Assembly: GCA_018661145.1 (NCBI GenBank)
Contig: JABJIU010000154.1
Span: 1 to 6,878 of the forward strand
DNA length: 6,878 nt
Direction of reading: 5' to 3'
Origin: Pseudomonadota bacterium
GTDB lineage: Bacteria > Pseudomonadota > Gammaproteobacteria > Arenicellales > UBA868
Shown here: positions 1 to 5,912 of the stretch, piece after piece
How the letters are laid out: every line of letters begins with the position of its first letter
Position numbering within the stretch: position 1 is the first letter of the stretch
Notes under the pieces: generated by a model
What the model was told of the DNA's origin: nothing
What the model saw: the letters and a program-made list of their open reading frames with translations, nothing else
The model's database searches: none
Translations under genes and position numbers: made by a program

Positions 1-1
1 G

Positions 2-124
2 TGTGATCCAGTTGTGGTGATGGCTGCAGGAGGTGTGTTGACTCGCGGCAGTCCGGAGGAGGTCATGAATAACGAGGCCGTGATCGAGGCCTACCTCGGG
101 ACCGGCCGGAAGCATCATCGCTGA
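2..124 (+). CDS. livG: LivG-type ABC transporter ATP-binding protein, C-terminal end only (5' truncated by window)
   Basis: The frame is open from the left edge and gives the last 40 residues of a protein, stopping at TGA 122-124. The peptide reads like the tail of a LivG ATPase: a VVVMAAGGVLTRGSPEEV stretch, then an EAYLG motif just before a basic end (GRKHHR). In this family that segment is the last beta strands and helix after the nucleotide-binding core, matching the usual 'G.vi..G.p.ei..dp.V.eAYLG' ending. The Walker and signature motifs lie outside the window. The stop is 8 bases before the livF start, and livF, livH and livM follow, which fits a livGFHM-like operon. LivG and LivF normally form the cytoplasmic ATPase heterodimer that powers the LivHM permease. 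The identification rests on the tail motif plus context. Confidence 0.85.
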   Translation, partial: CDPVVVMAAGGVLTRGSPEEVMNNEAVIEAYLGTGRKHHR

Positions 125-132
125 CACCCGAC

Positions 133-837
133 ATGCGTTTTCTTCAAGGCGAATCATTGTATGGGGGGTACGGTGGCGCTGACATCCTACAGGGATGCAG
201 CATTGGCGTGAATAAAGGCGAGATTGCGGTGGTCGTCGGTCCCAACGGCGCTGGTAAATCGACGGCGATGAAAGCCATGTTCGGTATGCTCAGCGTTCGC
301 GAGGGCTCGGTAGAACTGGACGGCCAGGACATCTCCGAGCTGCCGCCTCAGGAACGGGTGACCCTGGGCATGGGTTTCGTTCCCCAGAATGCGAATGTCT
401 TCACCTCAATGACCGTAGAGGAGAATCTTGAGATGGGCGCGTTCATTCGGCGGGACGACTTTAGCCCGACTATGGAGCAAGTCTTTTCACTATTTCCTGT
501 TCTTGCGGAAAAGCGGTCTCAACCTGCCGGCGAGTTGTCCGGGGGCCAACGTCAGCAAGTGGCGGTCGGACGCGCGTTGATGACCCAACCCAGCGTGTTA
601 ATGCTCGATGAGCCTACCGCCGGGGTCTCTCCCATCGTCATGGATGAACTTTTTGACCGCATCATTGAGATCGCGAAGACGGGTATCGCGATACTGATGG
701 TTGAACAGAATGCGAGACAGGCGCTTGAGATTGCTGATCGCGGCTTCGTGCTGGTCCAGGGCCGAAACCGCTATACCGATACGGGAGAGGCGCTGCTGGC
801 CGATCCCGAAGTGCGCAGAGCCTTCCTCGGTGGGTGA
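133..837 (+). CDS. livF: LivF-type branched-chain amino acid ABC transporter ATP-binding protein
   Basis: This is a cytoplasmic ATPase subunit of a HAAT-family importer, 234 aa, close to the length of E. coli LivF (about 237). All core motifs are visible: Walker A GPNGAGKST at residues 36-44, Q-loop Gln85 in FVPQN, ABC signature LSGGQ 135-139, and Walker B VLMLDEP 155-161 with catalytic Glu160. The switch region reads VEQNARQAL (190-198), without the classical H-loop His. VEQNA at this place is characteristic of LivF rather than LivG, so this is a family trait and not a defect. The N-terminus (YGGYGGADILQG) matches the usual LivF start, which supports ATG 133. No good Shine-Dalgarno precedes it, so translation may be coupled to livG, 8 bases upstream. 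The end overlaps the livH start by GTGA (834-837). Whether the cargo is Leu/Ile/Val or another amino acid, amide or urea cannot be told from an ATPase. Confidence 0.93.
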   Translation: MRFLQGESLYGGYGGADILQGCSIGVNKGEIAVVVGPNGAGKSTAMKAMFGMLSVREGSVELDGQDISELPPQERVTLGMGFVPQNANVFTSMTVEENLEMGAFIRRDDFSPTMEQVFSLFPVLAEKRSQPAGELSGGQRQQVAVGRALMTQPSVLMLDEPTAGVSPIVMDELFDRIIEIAKTGIAILMVEQNARQALEIADRGFVLVQGRNRYTDTGEALLADPEVRRAFLGG

Positions 838-1856
838 GTGATATGACCGATATCCTGAACGCTCTGGCACTGCTCGGAAACTTTGTCATTGTTCCGGGTC
901 TCACCTACGGCAGCCAACTTGCGCTTGGCGCGCTCGGTGTAACTATGATTTACGCCGTACTGCGGTTTTCGAACTTTGCCCATGGGGAGACCATGTCCTT
1001 TGGCGCCATGATTACTATCCTGGTGACGTGGTGGTTGCAGGGGAAGGGGGTTAGCCTTGCGCCTTTACCTACCGCGCTTTTGGCTCTACCCATCGGGATT
1101 ATTGGCACGGTACTGATGTGCCTGCTCTTTGATCGCTTTGTCTATCGCTATTATCGCCGCCAGCGCGCGGCTCCGGTGACCTACCTGATCCTTTCCGTAG
1201 GGATTCTTTTTATCTTGAGCGGCTTGGTTCGTTTTGTGATTGGGCCACAGGACCGCATATTCGCCGACGGCGAGCGTTTTATTATGAAGGCGCGCGCATT
1301 CAAGGAAATGACTGGCCTTGATCAGGGTCTGGCGATTAAAACCACCCAGGGCGTGACCGTGGTGACTGCAGTGATTGTTGTTGCGCTTATCTTCTGGTTT
1401 TTGAATCGGACCCGGACGGGGAAATCCATGCGCGCCTATTCGGACAACGAAGATTTGGCGCTGTTGTCCGGCATCAGTCCCGCCAAAGTGGTTTCGATTA
1501 CGTGGATCATCACCGGAGCACTGGCAGCCGTTGCGGGCACGCTCTACGGGCTGGATAAGGGGTATAAACCGTTTACCTACCTTGGCCTGGTCCTGCCAAT
1601 CTTTGCTGCGGCGATTGTGGGAGGGGTCGGTAATCCGCTCGGGGCTATTTCTGGTGGGTTTGTTATCTCGTTCTCTGAACTCCTTTTAACCTTTGCCTAT
1701 AAACGTGTTATTGCCTATCTGACCCCAGGGGACTGGGTGCCCGAGGGGCTCGTACAGTTGCTCGCCACCGACTACAAGTTGGCCGTCTCTTTCGTGATTC
1801 TCGTGATCGTCTTGCTGGTTAAGCCGACCGGGTTATTTAGCGGGAAGACGCTATGA
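834..1856 (+). CDS. livH: LivH-type branched-chain amino acid ABC transporter permease
   Basis: This is an inner-membrane permease subunit of 340 aa, somewhat longer than E. coli LivH (about 308). Hydrophobic segments run through the whole protein. LivH hallmarks are present: LGALGVTMIYAVLRFSNFAHGE (roughly 31-52), the cytoplasmic TGKSMRAYSDNEDLALLSGI block (195-214) that contacts the ATPases, and the glycine-rich GGVGNPLGAISGG (263-275). It ends in the typical LLVKPTGLFSGK. A loop around residues 135-170 between membrane segments contributes to the extra length. The start is GTG 834, overlapping the livF stop as GTGA. An in-frame ATG at 843, three codons in, is an equally possible start, and neither has a strong ribosome-binding site. 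The downstream stop overlaps livM as ATGA. LivH pairs with LivM to form the translocation path. The substrate is not deducible. Confidence 0.93.
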   Translation: MSDMTDILNALALLGNFVIVPGLTYGSQLALGALGVTMIYAVLRFSNFAHGETMSFGAMITILVTWWLQGKGVSLAPLPTALLALPIGIIGTVLMCLLFDRFVYRYYRRQRAAPVTYLILSVGILFILSGLVRFVIGPQDRIFADGERFIMKARAFKEMTGLDQGLAIKTTQGVTVVTAVIVVALIFWFLNRTRTGKSMRAYSDNEDLALLSGISPAKVVSITWIITGALAAVAGTLYGLDKGYKPFTYLGLVLPIFAAAIVGGVGNPLGAISGGFVISFSELLLTFAYKRVIAYLTPGDWVPEGLVQLLATDYKLAVSFVILVIVLLVKPTGLFSGKTL

Positions 1857-3166
1857 GTTTAAATCTCCGAAATATTTTGTTGTTCGCTGTAATGGGGGCT
1901 CTGCTGATTGCTGTTGGTGTTATTCAAAGCGCTAATGTTGCGCTCGCCATTCTTAATCTTTGCCTGATTTCGGCCATCATGACCCTTGGGGTAAATATCC
2001 AGTGGGGCTATGCGGGATTGTTTAACGCAGGGGTGATGGGATTTGCCGCACTCGGTGGATTGGCTGCAGTGGTGGTGTCGTTCCCGCCTGTCCCCGATGC
2101 CTGGTCCGCTGGTGGACCAAGAGCGATCCTGGGAGTGGCCAGTGGTGCTTTTGCGATTGGACTCGCGATCCTCACCTGGAGAAAGGTCCCGGGTAGCCGC
2201 CAGACTCGAGGTTGGGCAGCGGCTGCGGTGGCAATCGCCGGGATCATATTGATGCGTTTCATTATTGATCCGGCCGTAGAGGCAATTGAAGCGGTCGAAC
2301 CCGCGAAGACAGGCTTCCTGGGCGGTCTCGGCCTGCCAATTGTGTTTTCCTGGATCACAGGAGGGGCTTTTGCTGCTTTGGCTGCCTGGGGAATCGGCAA
2401 GATTTCCCTCGGACTCCGTTCCGACTATCTCGCCATTGCGACGCTCGGGATCTCGGAGATCATTATCTACTTCCTTAAAAATGAGGAATGGATGGCGCGT
2501 GGCGTAAAAAACGTTAACGGACTGCCACGGCCTGTACCCTACGAAATTGACCTTCAGCAGACAGTTTGGGTACAGGAGCTGGCTGCAACCTTCGGCTTCA
2601 GCCTGGTGGAGCTGTCATCAATCATCGTCAAATTGAGTTACGCAGGGCTTTTCATCGTCGTCCTGGTTATCGTTTTCTGGCTCTCAGAAAAAGCGCTGAA
2701 ATCCCCCTGGGGCCGCATGATGAGGGCAATCCGGGACAACGAAGTTGCGGCGAGCGCGATGGGTAAGGATGTGACTTGGCGCCACCTTCAGGTGTTTGTT
2801 CTCGGTTCTGCAGTGATCGGACTGGCTGGCGCCATGCTCACAACACTCGACGGGATCTTCACTCCTGCCTCCTACCAGCCTTTGAGGTTCACGTTTCTCA
2901 TCTGGGTGATGGTGATCGTGGGAGGCTCAGGGAACAACCTTGGATCGATCCTTGGCGGCTTCGTGATCTGGTTCTTCTGGATCGAAGCTGAGCCGATCGG
3001 TCTTGCACTGATTGAATTTCTTACCTCAGGCATGGCAGTGGACAGCGCACTGCGCTCGCACCTGATTGAGAATGCAGCGCATACCCGGCTCGCTACAATG
3101 GGGGTGGTGCTGCTGTTGGTTTTGCGCTTTTCCCCGAGAGGACTGATCCCCGAACGGAGTAAATAG
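1853..3166 (+). CDS. livM: LivM-type branched-chain amino acid ABC transporter permease
   Basis: This is the second inner-membrane permease subunit, 437 aa. Family signatures are in order: NIQWGYAGLFNAGVMGFAAL (48-67); LRSDYLAIATLGISEIIIYF (188-207) followed by ARGVKNVNGLPRP; the ATPase-facing SPWGRMMRAIRDNEVAASAMG block (284-304); and VMVIVGGSGNNLGSILGG (352-369). It ends in FSPRGLIPE, a classic LivM terminus. Between the first two signatures (about residues 84-185) lies a long stretch with extra hydrophobic segments. This enlarged form is known among proteobacterial LivM proteins and explains the length. A good ribosome-binding site, GGGAAG (1842-1847), lies 5 bases before the ATG, whose ATGA overlaps the livH stop. 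It is the last visible gene of the operon; the next gene converges on it after only 12 bases. Confidence 0.93.
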   Translation: MSLNLRNILLFAVMGALLIAVGVIQSANVALAILNLCLISAIMTLGVNIQWGYAGLFNAGVMGFAALGGLAAVVVSFPPVPDAWSAGGPRAILGVASGAFAIGLAILTWRKVPGSRQTRGWAAAAVAIAGIILMRFIIDPAVEAIEAVEPAKTGFLGGLGLPIVFSWITGGAFAALAAWGIGKISLGLRSDYLAIATLGISEIIIYFLKNEEWMARGVKNVNGLPRPVPYEIDLQQTVWVQELAATFGFSLVELSSIIVKLSYAGLFIVVLVIVFWLSEKALKSPWGRMMRAIRDNEVAASAMGKDVTWRHLQVFVLGSAVIGLAGAMLTTLDGIFTPASYQPLRFTFLIWVMVIVGGSGNNLGSILGGFVIWFFWIEAEPIGLALIEFLTSGMAVDSALRSHLIENAAHTRLATMGVVLLLVLRFSPRGLIPERSK

Positions 3167-3187
3167 GCTGCCGGGCAATTAGGCAGC
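3167..3187. terminator. Inverted repeat between the convergent livM and dapA-like stop codons (possible bidirectional terminator)
   Basis: GCTGCC (3167-3172) pairs perfectly with GGCAGC (3182-3187) around a 9-base loop that contains the stop codon of the minus-strand gene. It begins one base after the livM stop. Its position at the meeting point of two convergent genes suits a shared terminator. No T-run follows on either strand, so it would be a weak or non-classical one, and the right arm is also coding sequence of the minus-strand gene. Confidence 0.35.
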
Positions 3188-4054
3188 GGGCAGTTTGTCC
3201 AGGGCAGTAAACAATTCGCCAGTCTCGTCAGGCGAAAGTGGAAGCACGGGTGGTCGACAATTCCCCACGTCAAAACCGCGTCGATTCGCTGCCGCTTTTA
3301 CCGCCGCGTTATAGACGTGGGACCAGACGAAGAGCTGGGAATCGATCACTTTCTGCCAGAGTTCGGCGCCCCCAGCCAAATCTCCGCTTTGGACCATCCG
3401 ATAGAGTGTCACGGCCTCGTTGGGAAGGAAGTTCACAGACCCCCAAACACAGCCCACGCACCCCGCAACGAGTGCTTGGTACGTGATGGGATCCCCACCG
3501 TTGAAGATCTTCCCTCCTGTCTTGAGAAGCTCTTGGATGCGGATAAAGTCTCCAGTGCTGTCCTTTATGTAGTCAATACCGTCGATTTCGAGTAGCTCAG
3601 AGAACAGGGCGGGGGTCACGTCAAACCCTGAATGAACCGGAATGTTATAGACCATAACCGGCACGGAACTCGCCCTGGCGACAGCCTCGTAGTGCGAGAC
3701 AACGCCCCGTTCGTCAGGCCCCTCGAAGTAGGGCGGAAGTACCATTACGGCATCTGCTCCGTGGTCTACCGCATGTTGGGTGGTGGCGAGGGTATCACTG
3801 AGGTAGATCGCCGAAGTTTGGGCAACGACCGCGGCCCGCCCGTCGACGTGCTTTGTCGTTATCTCAATCAGGTGACGCTTCTCCTCCGGACTGAGGTAAG
3901 CGAACTCCCCTGTACCGCCACAGGGCAGGATGATGTCGACGCCTGCCTCGAGCATACGATCAATGTGGGCAAGATAGCGGGGTTCGTCGATCTTGTCGGG
4001 GTTGTCTTCAAATACGGTACAGACCGGCACGCAGACTCCGCTTAATGACTTCAT
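3179..4054 (-). CDS. Dihydrodipicolinate synthase/N-acetylneuraminate lyase (DapA) superfamily protein, substrate unknown
   Basis: This is a cytoplasmic class I (Schiff-base) aldolase-fold enzyme of 291 aa, normal for the superfamily. Visible active-site elements are the carboxylate-binding motif GGTGE at 46-50, Tyr136 in VYNIP, and the Schiff-base Lys164 in YIKDSTGD. Members cleave, condense or dehydrate 2-keto acids through a pyruvate-like enamine. True DapA normally has GTTGE and an Arg (R138 in E. coli, in YNVPSRTG) that holds the aspartate semialdehyde carboxylate. Here the matching stretch is YNIPVHSG, with His141 at that place, so lysine biosynthesis is unlikely. GGTGEF resembles catabolic members such as keto-deoxy-sugar-acid dehydratases or pyrroline-4-hydroxy-2-carboxylate deaminases, but the YNIP segment is not like KdgD. 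ATG 4054 is preceded by a purine-rich AGAGGCGAGGA ribosome-binding region. The gene diverges from the SDR gene and converges on livM. The family is secure and the reaction is not. Confidence 0.88.
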   Translation of the reverse strand: MKSLSGVCVPVCTVFEDNPDKIDEPRYLAHIDRMLEAGVDIILPCGGTGEFAYLSPEEKRHLIEITTKHVDGRAAVVAQTSAIYLSDTLATTQHAVDHGADAVMVLPPYFEGPDERGVVSHYEAVARASSVPVMVYNIPVHSGFDVTPALFSELLEIDGIDYIKDSTGDFIRIQELLKTGGKIFNGGDPITYQALVAGCVGCVWGSVNFLPNEAVTLYRMVQSGDLAGGAELWQKVIDSQLFVWSHVYNAAVKAAANRRGFDVGNCRPPVLPLSPDETGELFTALDKLPAA

Positions 4055-4177
4055 TCCTCGCCTCTCTTAATCAGATTTCTTTAAATTTACAACCGAATGA
4101 CCGGATGATAATCTAAATCCAGAGACACAGCATTGCGCAATTCGTGCGATTTAACCAAACCGGCAGAGAGATAACAG
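4055..4177. promoter_or_regulatory. Divergent promoter/operator region between the dapA-like and SDR genes
   Basis: This 123-bp AT-richer gap must carry the start signals of both divergent genes. On the plus strand TTTACA (4086-4091) and GATAAT (4107-4112) each match the sigma-70 hexamers at five of six bases, but the spacer is only 15 bp, which is short. No convincing hexamer pair was found on the minus strand. A perfect 10-bp palindrome, ATTGCGCAAT (4132-4141), lies between the putative plus-strand -10 and the SDR start and is a candidate operator. No regulator gene is in the window. The promoter assignment is tentative; the shared regulatory role follows from the layout. Confidence 0.5.
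4132..4141. promoter_or_regulatory. Perfect palindrome ATTGCGCAAT, candidate operator
   Basis: This self-complementary decamer sits 36 bases before the SDR start codon and about 80 bases before the start codon of the dapA-like gene. It lies downstream of the putative plus-strand -10 box, where a bound repressor could block transcription. GntR- and LysR-type regulators often bind short AT-flanked palindromes of this kind. A 10-bp palindrome can also occur by chance, so the call is weak. Confidence 0.3.
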
Positions 4178-4885
4178 ATGGGACAAGAAAATAATGTTGC
4201 GGTGGTCACCGCAGGTGGTGGTGGAATCGGCCGAGCGATTGTCCTGGAACTTAGCGACCGGGGCTACGACGTCGCGTTGATGTCGAGGAGCGAGGCTTGT
4301 GAGCAGACCGCAAGCGAGGTCGGAGGTTTGGGAATTCGAGGCTCAGTCACCGAAGCTAACGATCTCTCGAAACTTGTCGAGGCCACAATGAAGCGTTTTG
4401 GTCGCATTGACGCCGTTGTCTGTCATACAGCCCACCCTCCTAAAGGTGATTTGCTGGCAATCGATGATGAAGCCTGGCACCAGGGCCTGGATATGCTGAT
4501 TCTGAACGTCGTCAGGCTGACCCGTTCGATCACGCCCATCATGGAGCAACAAGGAGGCGGCTCCTGGGTCAATATATCCACCTTCGCCGCGTTTGAGCCG
4601 GAACAGGCGCTCCCGATCTCCTGCACCCTGCGCGCGGGGCTTTCGGCGTTTGCCAAGCTTTATGCAGACCGTTACGCCGGCGCCAACATTCGCATGAACA
4701 ACGTCCTTCCGGGCTTCATTGATAGCCTGCCACACAACGAATCAGTGCTCCCGCGAATCCCGCTCGGCAGAATCGGCACAGTCGACGAGATTGCCAAAAC
4801 GACGGCATTTCTTCTTTCGGATGGCGCCGGTTACATCACTGGCCAGAATCTGATTGTGGATGGGGGTATTACGCGCCACCTCTAG
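4178..4885 (+). CDS. SDR-fold (short-chain dehydrogenase/reductase) protein with non-canonical active site
   Basis: This 235-aa Rossmann-fold protein has a length typical of classical SDRs. The nucleotide-binding glycine motif is present as TAGGGGIG (11-18). Arg37 just after the second beta strand (LMSRSE) hints at NADP(H). Asn110 and Ser134 (in WVNIST) fit two of the four catalytic positions, and the C-terminus has the normal RMNNVLPGF, PLGRIGTVDEIA and YITGQNLIVDGG blocks. The Tyr-xxx-Lys pair is absent: alignment through the following helix puts Ser148 and Arg152 there (SCTLR), and the NNAG motif is replaced by CHTAHP (82-87). The protein may bind a dinucleotide without ordinary hydride-transfer chemistry, or use Ser/Arg in a variant mechanism. 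I recall related SDR-fold proteins with the same Ser/Arg pattern but could not verify this. It starts at ATG 4178 with only a weak purine stretch upstream. It diverges from the dapA-like gene and so is probably co-regulated with it. Confidence 0.87.
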   Translation: MGQENNVAVVTAGGGGIGRAIVLELSDRGYDVALMSRSEACEQTASEVGGLGIRGSVTEANDLSKLVEATMKRFGRIDAVVCHTAHPPKGDLLAIDDEAWHQGLDMLILNVVRLTRSITPIMEQQGGGSWVNISTFAAFEPEQALPISCTLRAGLSAFAKLYADRYAGANIRMNNVLPGFIDSLPHNESVLPRIPLGRIGTVDEIAKTTAFLLSDGAGYITGQNLIVDGGITRHL

Positions 4886-4893
4886 AGGCGCGT
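4871..4893 (+). terminator. GC-rich hairpin spanning the SDR stop codon
   Basis: ACGCGCC (4871-4877) pairs perfectly with GGCGCGT (4887-4893), leaving a 9-base loop that includes the TAG stop at 4883-4885. The 7-bp stem is nearly all G/C and sits where the SDR and methyltransferase genes converge. No T-run follows it, so it is not a textbook intrinsic terminator. It could instead protect the 3' end or help Rho-dependent ending. Confidence 0.35.
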
Positions 4894-4930
4894 CACCGGG
4901 ACAGAAGACCGCTATATAGGGTCGGAACGT

Positions 4931-5716
4931 CTATTCAGGCTTTTTTGCGAAAAAGTGCGCGGGGCAAAACTCTCCGCTATCCAGAACCGCAATCATCATG
5001 TTCTGGCACTCATTCGAGCTGTCGGTCGCTTTCTGACCTCTTAAGTCCACGACCGCGGCGGCAAGTTCTCCTTCAAGGCGATCCGCTTCAGCACGTGCCT
5101 CGTTCTGAAACCAGGCATTCCGGTTGATAACATCAACCTCCCCGAATCCCATGCTCTCCAGATTCTTTTTGACACCCGTTAGCGAATCCATGAACAGGGA
5201 AAGACCCGTGCTCTCAATGAAGGCTTCCATCGCGGTAGAGTGGCCTTGCTCGTCCCTCACCATCCAGTCGCCAATCGCGATCGATCCGCCGGGCCTAAGG
5301 ACTCGAAACAGTTCCGAATAGAGCATCTGTTTGTCTTCGATATGACAAAAGGCGTCCTTGCTAAATATGATATCGAAAGAGTTCGACGCAACCGGCAAGG
5401 GTCCGGGCTCCACTTGCTGGAACGATATTCGATTCTCCAGCCCAGCCTGTAAAACGAGTTCCTTTGCCCGATTGATTACCAACGGTTCAACGTCGATCCC
5501 GTGCACAGACTTGGCATCGTGCTCGCTGGCGATAATCAGACAACAGCCCCCGAGCCCACTACCAACTTCTAAAACGTCCTTTCCTGCTATTTCTACCCGG
5601 TCTAGGACGCGTCTGGTTTCTTCTGCGCCGCCGGGGGACAGAAACCCCTCCCCACGGAATAATTGCAGGTAGTCCAGAAGTTCGTCGTTGTACTCGGGGA
5701 GTTCCGTGTGGGTCAT
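4931..5716 (-). CDS. Class I SAM-dependent methyltransferase, resembling phosphoethanolamine N-methyltransferase
   Basis: This is a predicted soluble methyltransferase of 261 aa. Motif I is VLEVGSGLGG (48-57), the acidic ribose-binding position is Asp75 in HGIDVE, the motif IV region is FDIIFSKDAFCHIE (114-127), and RVLRPGG (138-144) follows. The N-terminal block EYNDELLDYLQLF...GEGFLSPGG (8-30) lines up without gaps, from memory, with the start of Plasmodium PMT. The match keeps Tyr9 at the place of its catalytic Tyr19. The Asp and His of the PMT SRDAILH motif appear here as Asp121 and His125. PMT enzymes methylate phosphoethanolamine toward phosphocholine; glycine, sarcosine or dimethylglycine methyltransferases are close alternatives. 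A charged helical C-terminus (205-228) and the ending HFFAKKP also suit this group. No clear ribosome-binding site precedes ATG 5716. The gene lies just downstream of tRNA-Asn on the same strand and converges on the SDR gene. The general class is sure; the acceptor is inferred. Confidence 0.85.
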   Translation of the reverse strand: MTHTELPEYNDELLDYLQLFRGEGFLSPGGAEETRRVLDRVEIAGKDVLEVGSGLGGCCLIIASEHDAKSVHGIDVEPLVINRAKELVLQAGLENRISFQQVEPGPLPVASNSFDIIFSKDAFCHIEDKQMLYSELFRVLRPGGSIAIGDWMVRDEQGHSTAMEAFIESTGLSLFMDSLTGVKKNLESMGFGEVDVINRNAWFQNEARAEADRLEGELAAAVVDLRGQKATDSSNECQNMMIAVLDSGEFCPAHFFAKKPE

Positions 5717-5780
5717 CTTGATGCTATGCGGGAGCTTAGCCAGCTTTTGGCTGAATAGGTACGACGTGGGAGTAACTATT

Positions 5781-5856
5781 TGGCTCCCCGGGCTGGACTC
5801 GAACCAGCGACATATGGATTAACAGTCCACCGTTCTACCAACTGAACTACCGGGGA
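5781..5856 (-). tRNA. tRNA-Asn (anticodon GUU)
   Basis: Read on the minus strand this folds into a full cloverleaf of 76 bases including the encoded CCA (5783-5781). The acceptor stem is TCCCCGG with CCGGGGA and discriminator G. The D stem is GTTC/GAAC around AGTTGGTA. The anticodon stem GTGGA/TCCAT has one G-U pair and a loop CTGTTAA, giving anticodon GTT at 5823-5821 and hence asparagine. The T stem is GCTGG/CCAGC with loop TTCGAGT. All stems pair and no intron or defect is seen. The 3' end faces the methyltransferase, SDR and dapA-like genes, the orientation in which tRNA genes commonly serve as integration sites. Confidence 0.97.
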
Positions 5857-5870
5857 ATATCGCGGTCGCA

Positions 5871-5899
5871 ATGCTACTGTTATGGCTCGTCGCGGTCAA
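5871..5899 (-). promoter_or_regulatory. Sigma-70 promoter for tRNA-Asn
   Basis: On the minus strand, TTGACC (5899-5894) is followed after exactly 17 bases by TAGCAT (5876-5871). These match the -35 consensus at five of six and the -10 at four of six bases. Transcription would begin around 5864, a few bases before the mature tRNA 5' end at 5856. The GC-rich stretch between the -10 and the start (TGCGACCGCG) is typical of stringently controlled stable-RNA promoters. No other gene lies between it and the tRNA. Confidence 0.65.
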
Positions 5900-5912
5900 G
5901 GAAGGATCGAGA

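Noticed and set aside
703..711. LivF lacks the H-loop histidine of ABC ATPases (VEQNA instead).
   Set aside because: VEQNA at this position is the normal LivF form, as in E. coli LivF, so it is not a defect or novelty.
2008..2400. Long minus-strand reading frame (130 codons) inside livM, with similar ones inside livH, the SDR gene and the dapA-like gene.
   Set aside because: These are antisense shadows of strongly supported genes. Their translations are low-complexity and rich in Pro, Ala or Arg, and show no recognisable domain.
2101..2400. Extra hydrophobic stretch in LivM taken as a fusion or inserted domain.
   Set aside because: Enlarged LivM permeases with extra membrane segments at this point are common in proteobacteria, and the flanking signatures are continuous in frame.
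5736..5754. AGCCA/TGGCT hairpin between tRNA-Asn and the methyltransferase as a tRNA terminator.
   Set aside because: The stem is only 5 bp plus weak extensions and no T-run follows on the minus strand, so it is too weak to call.
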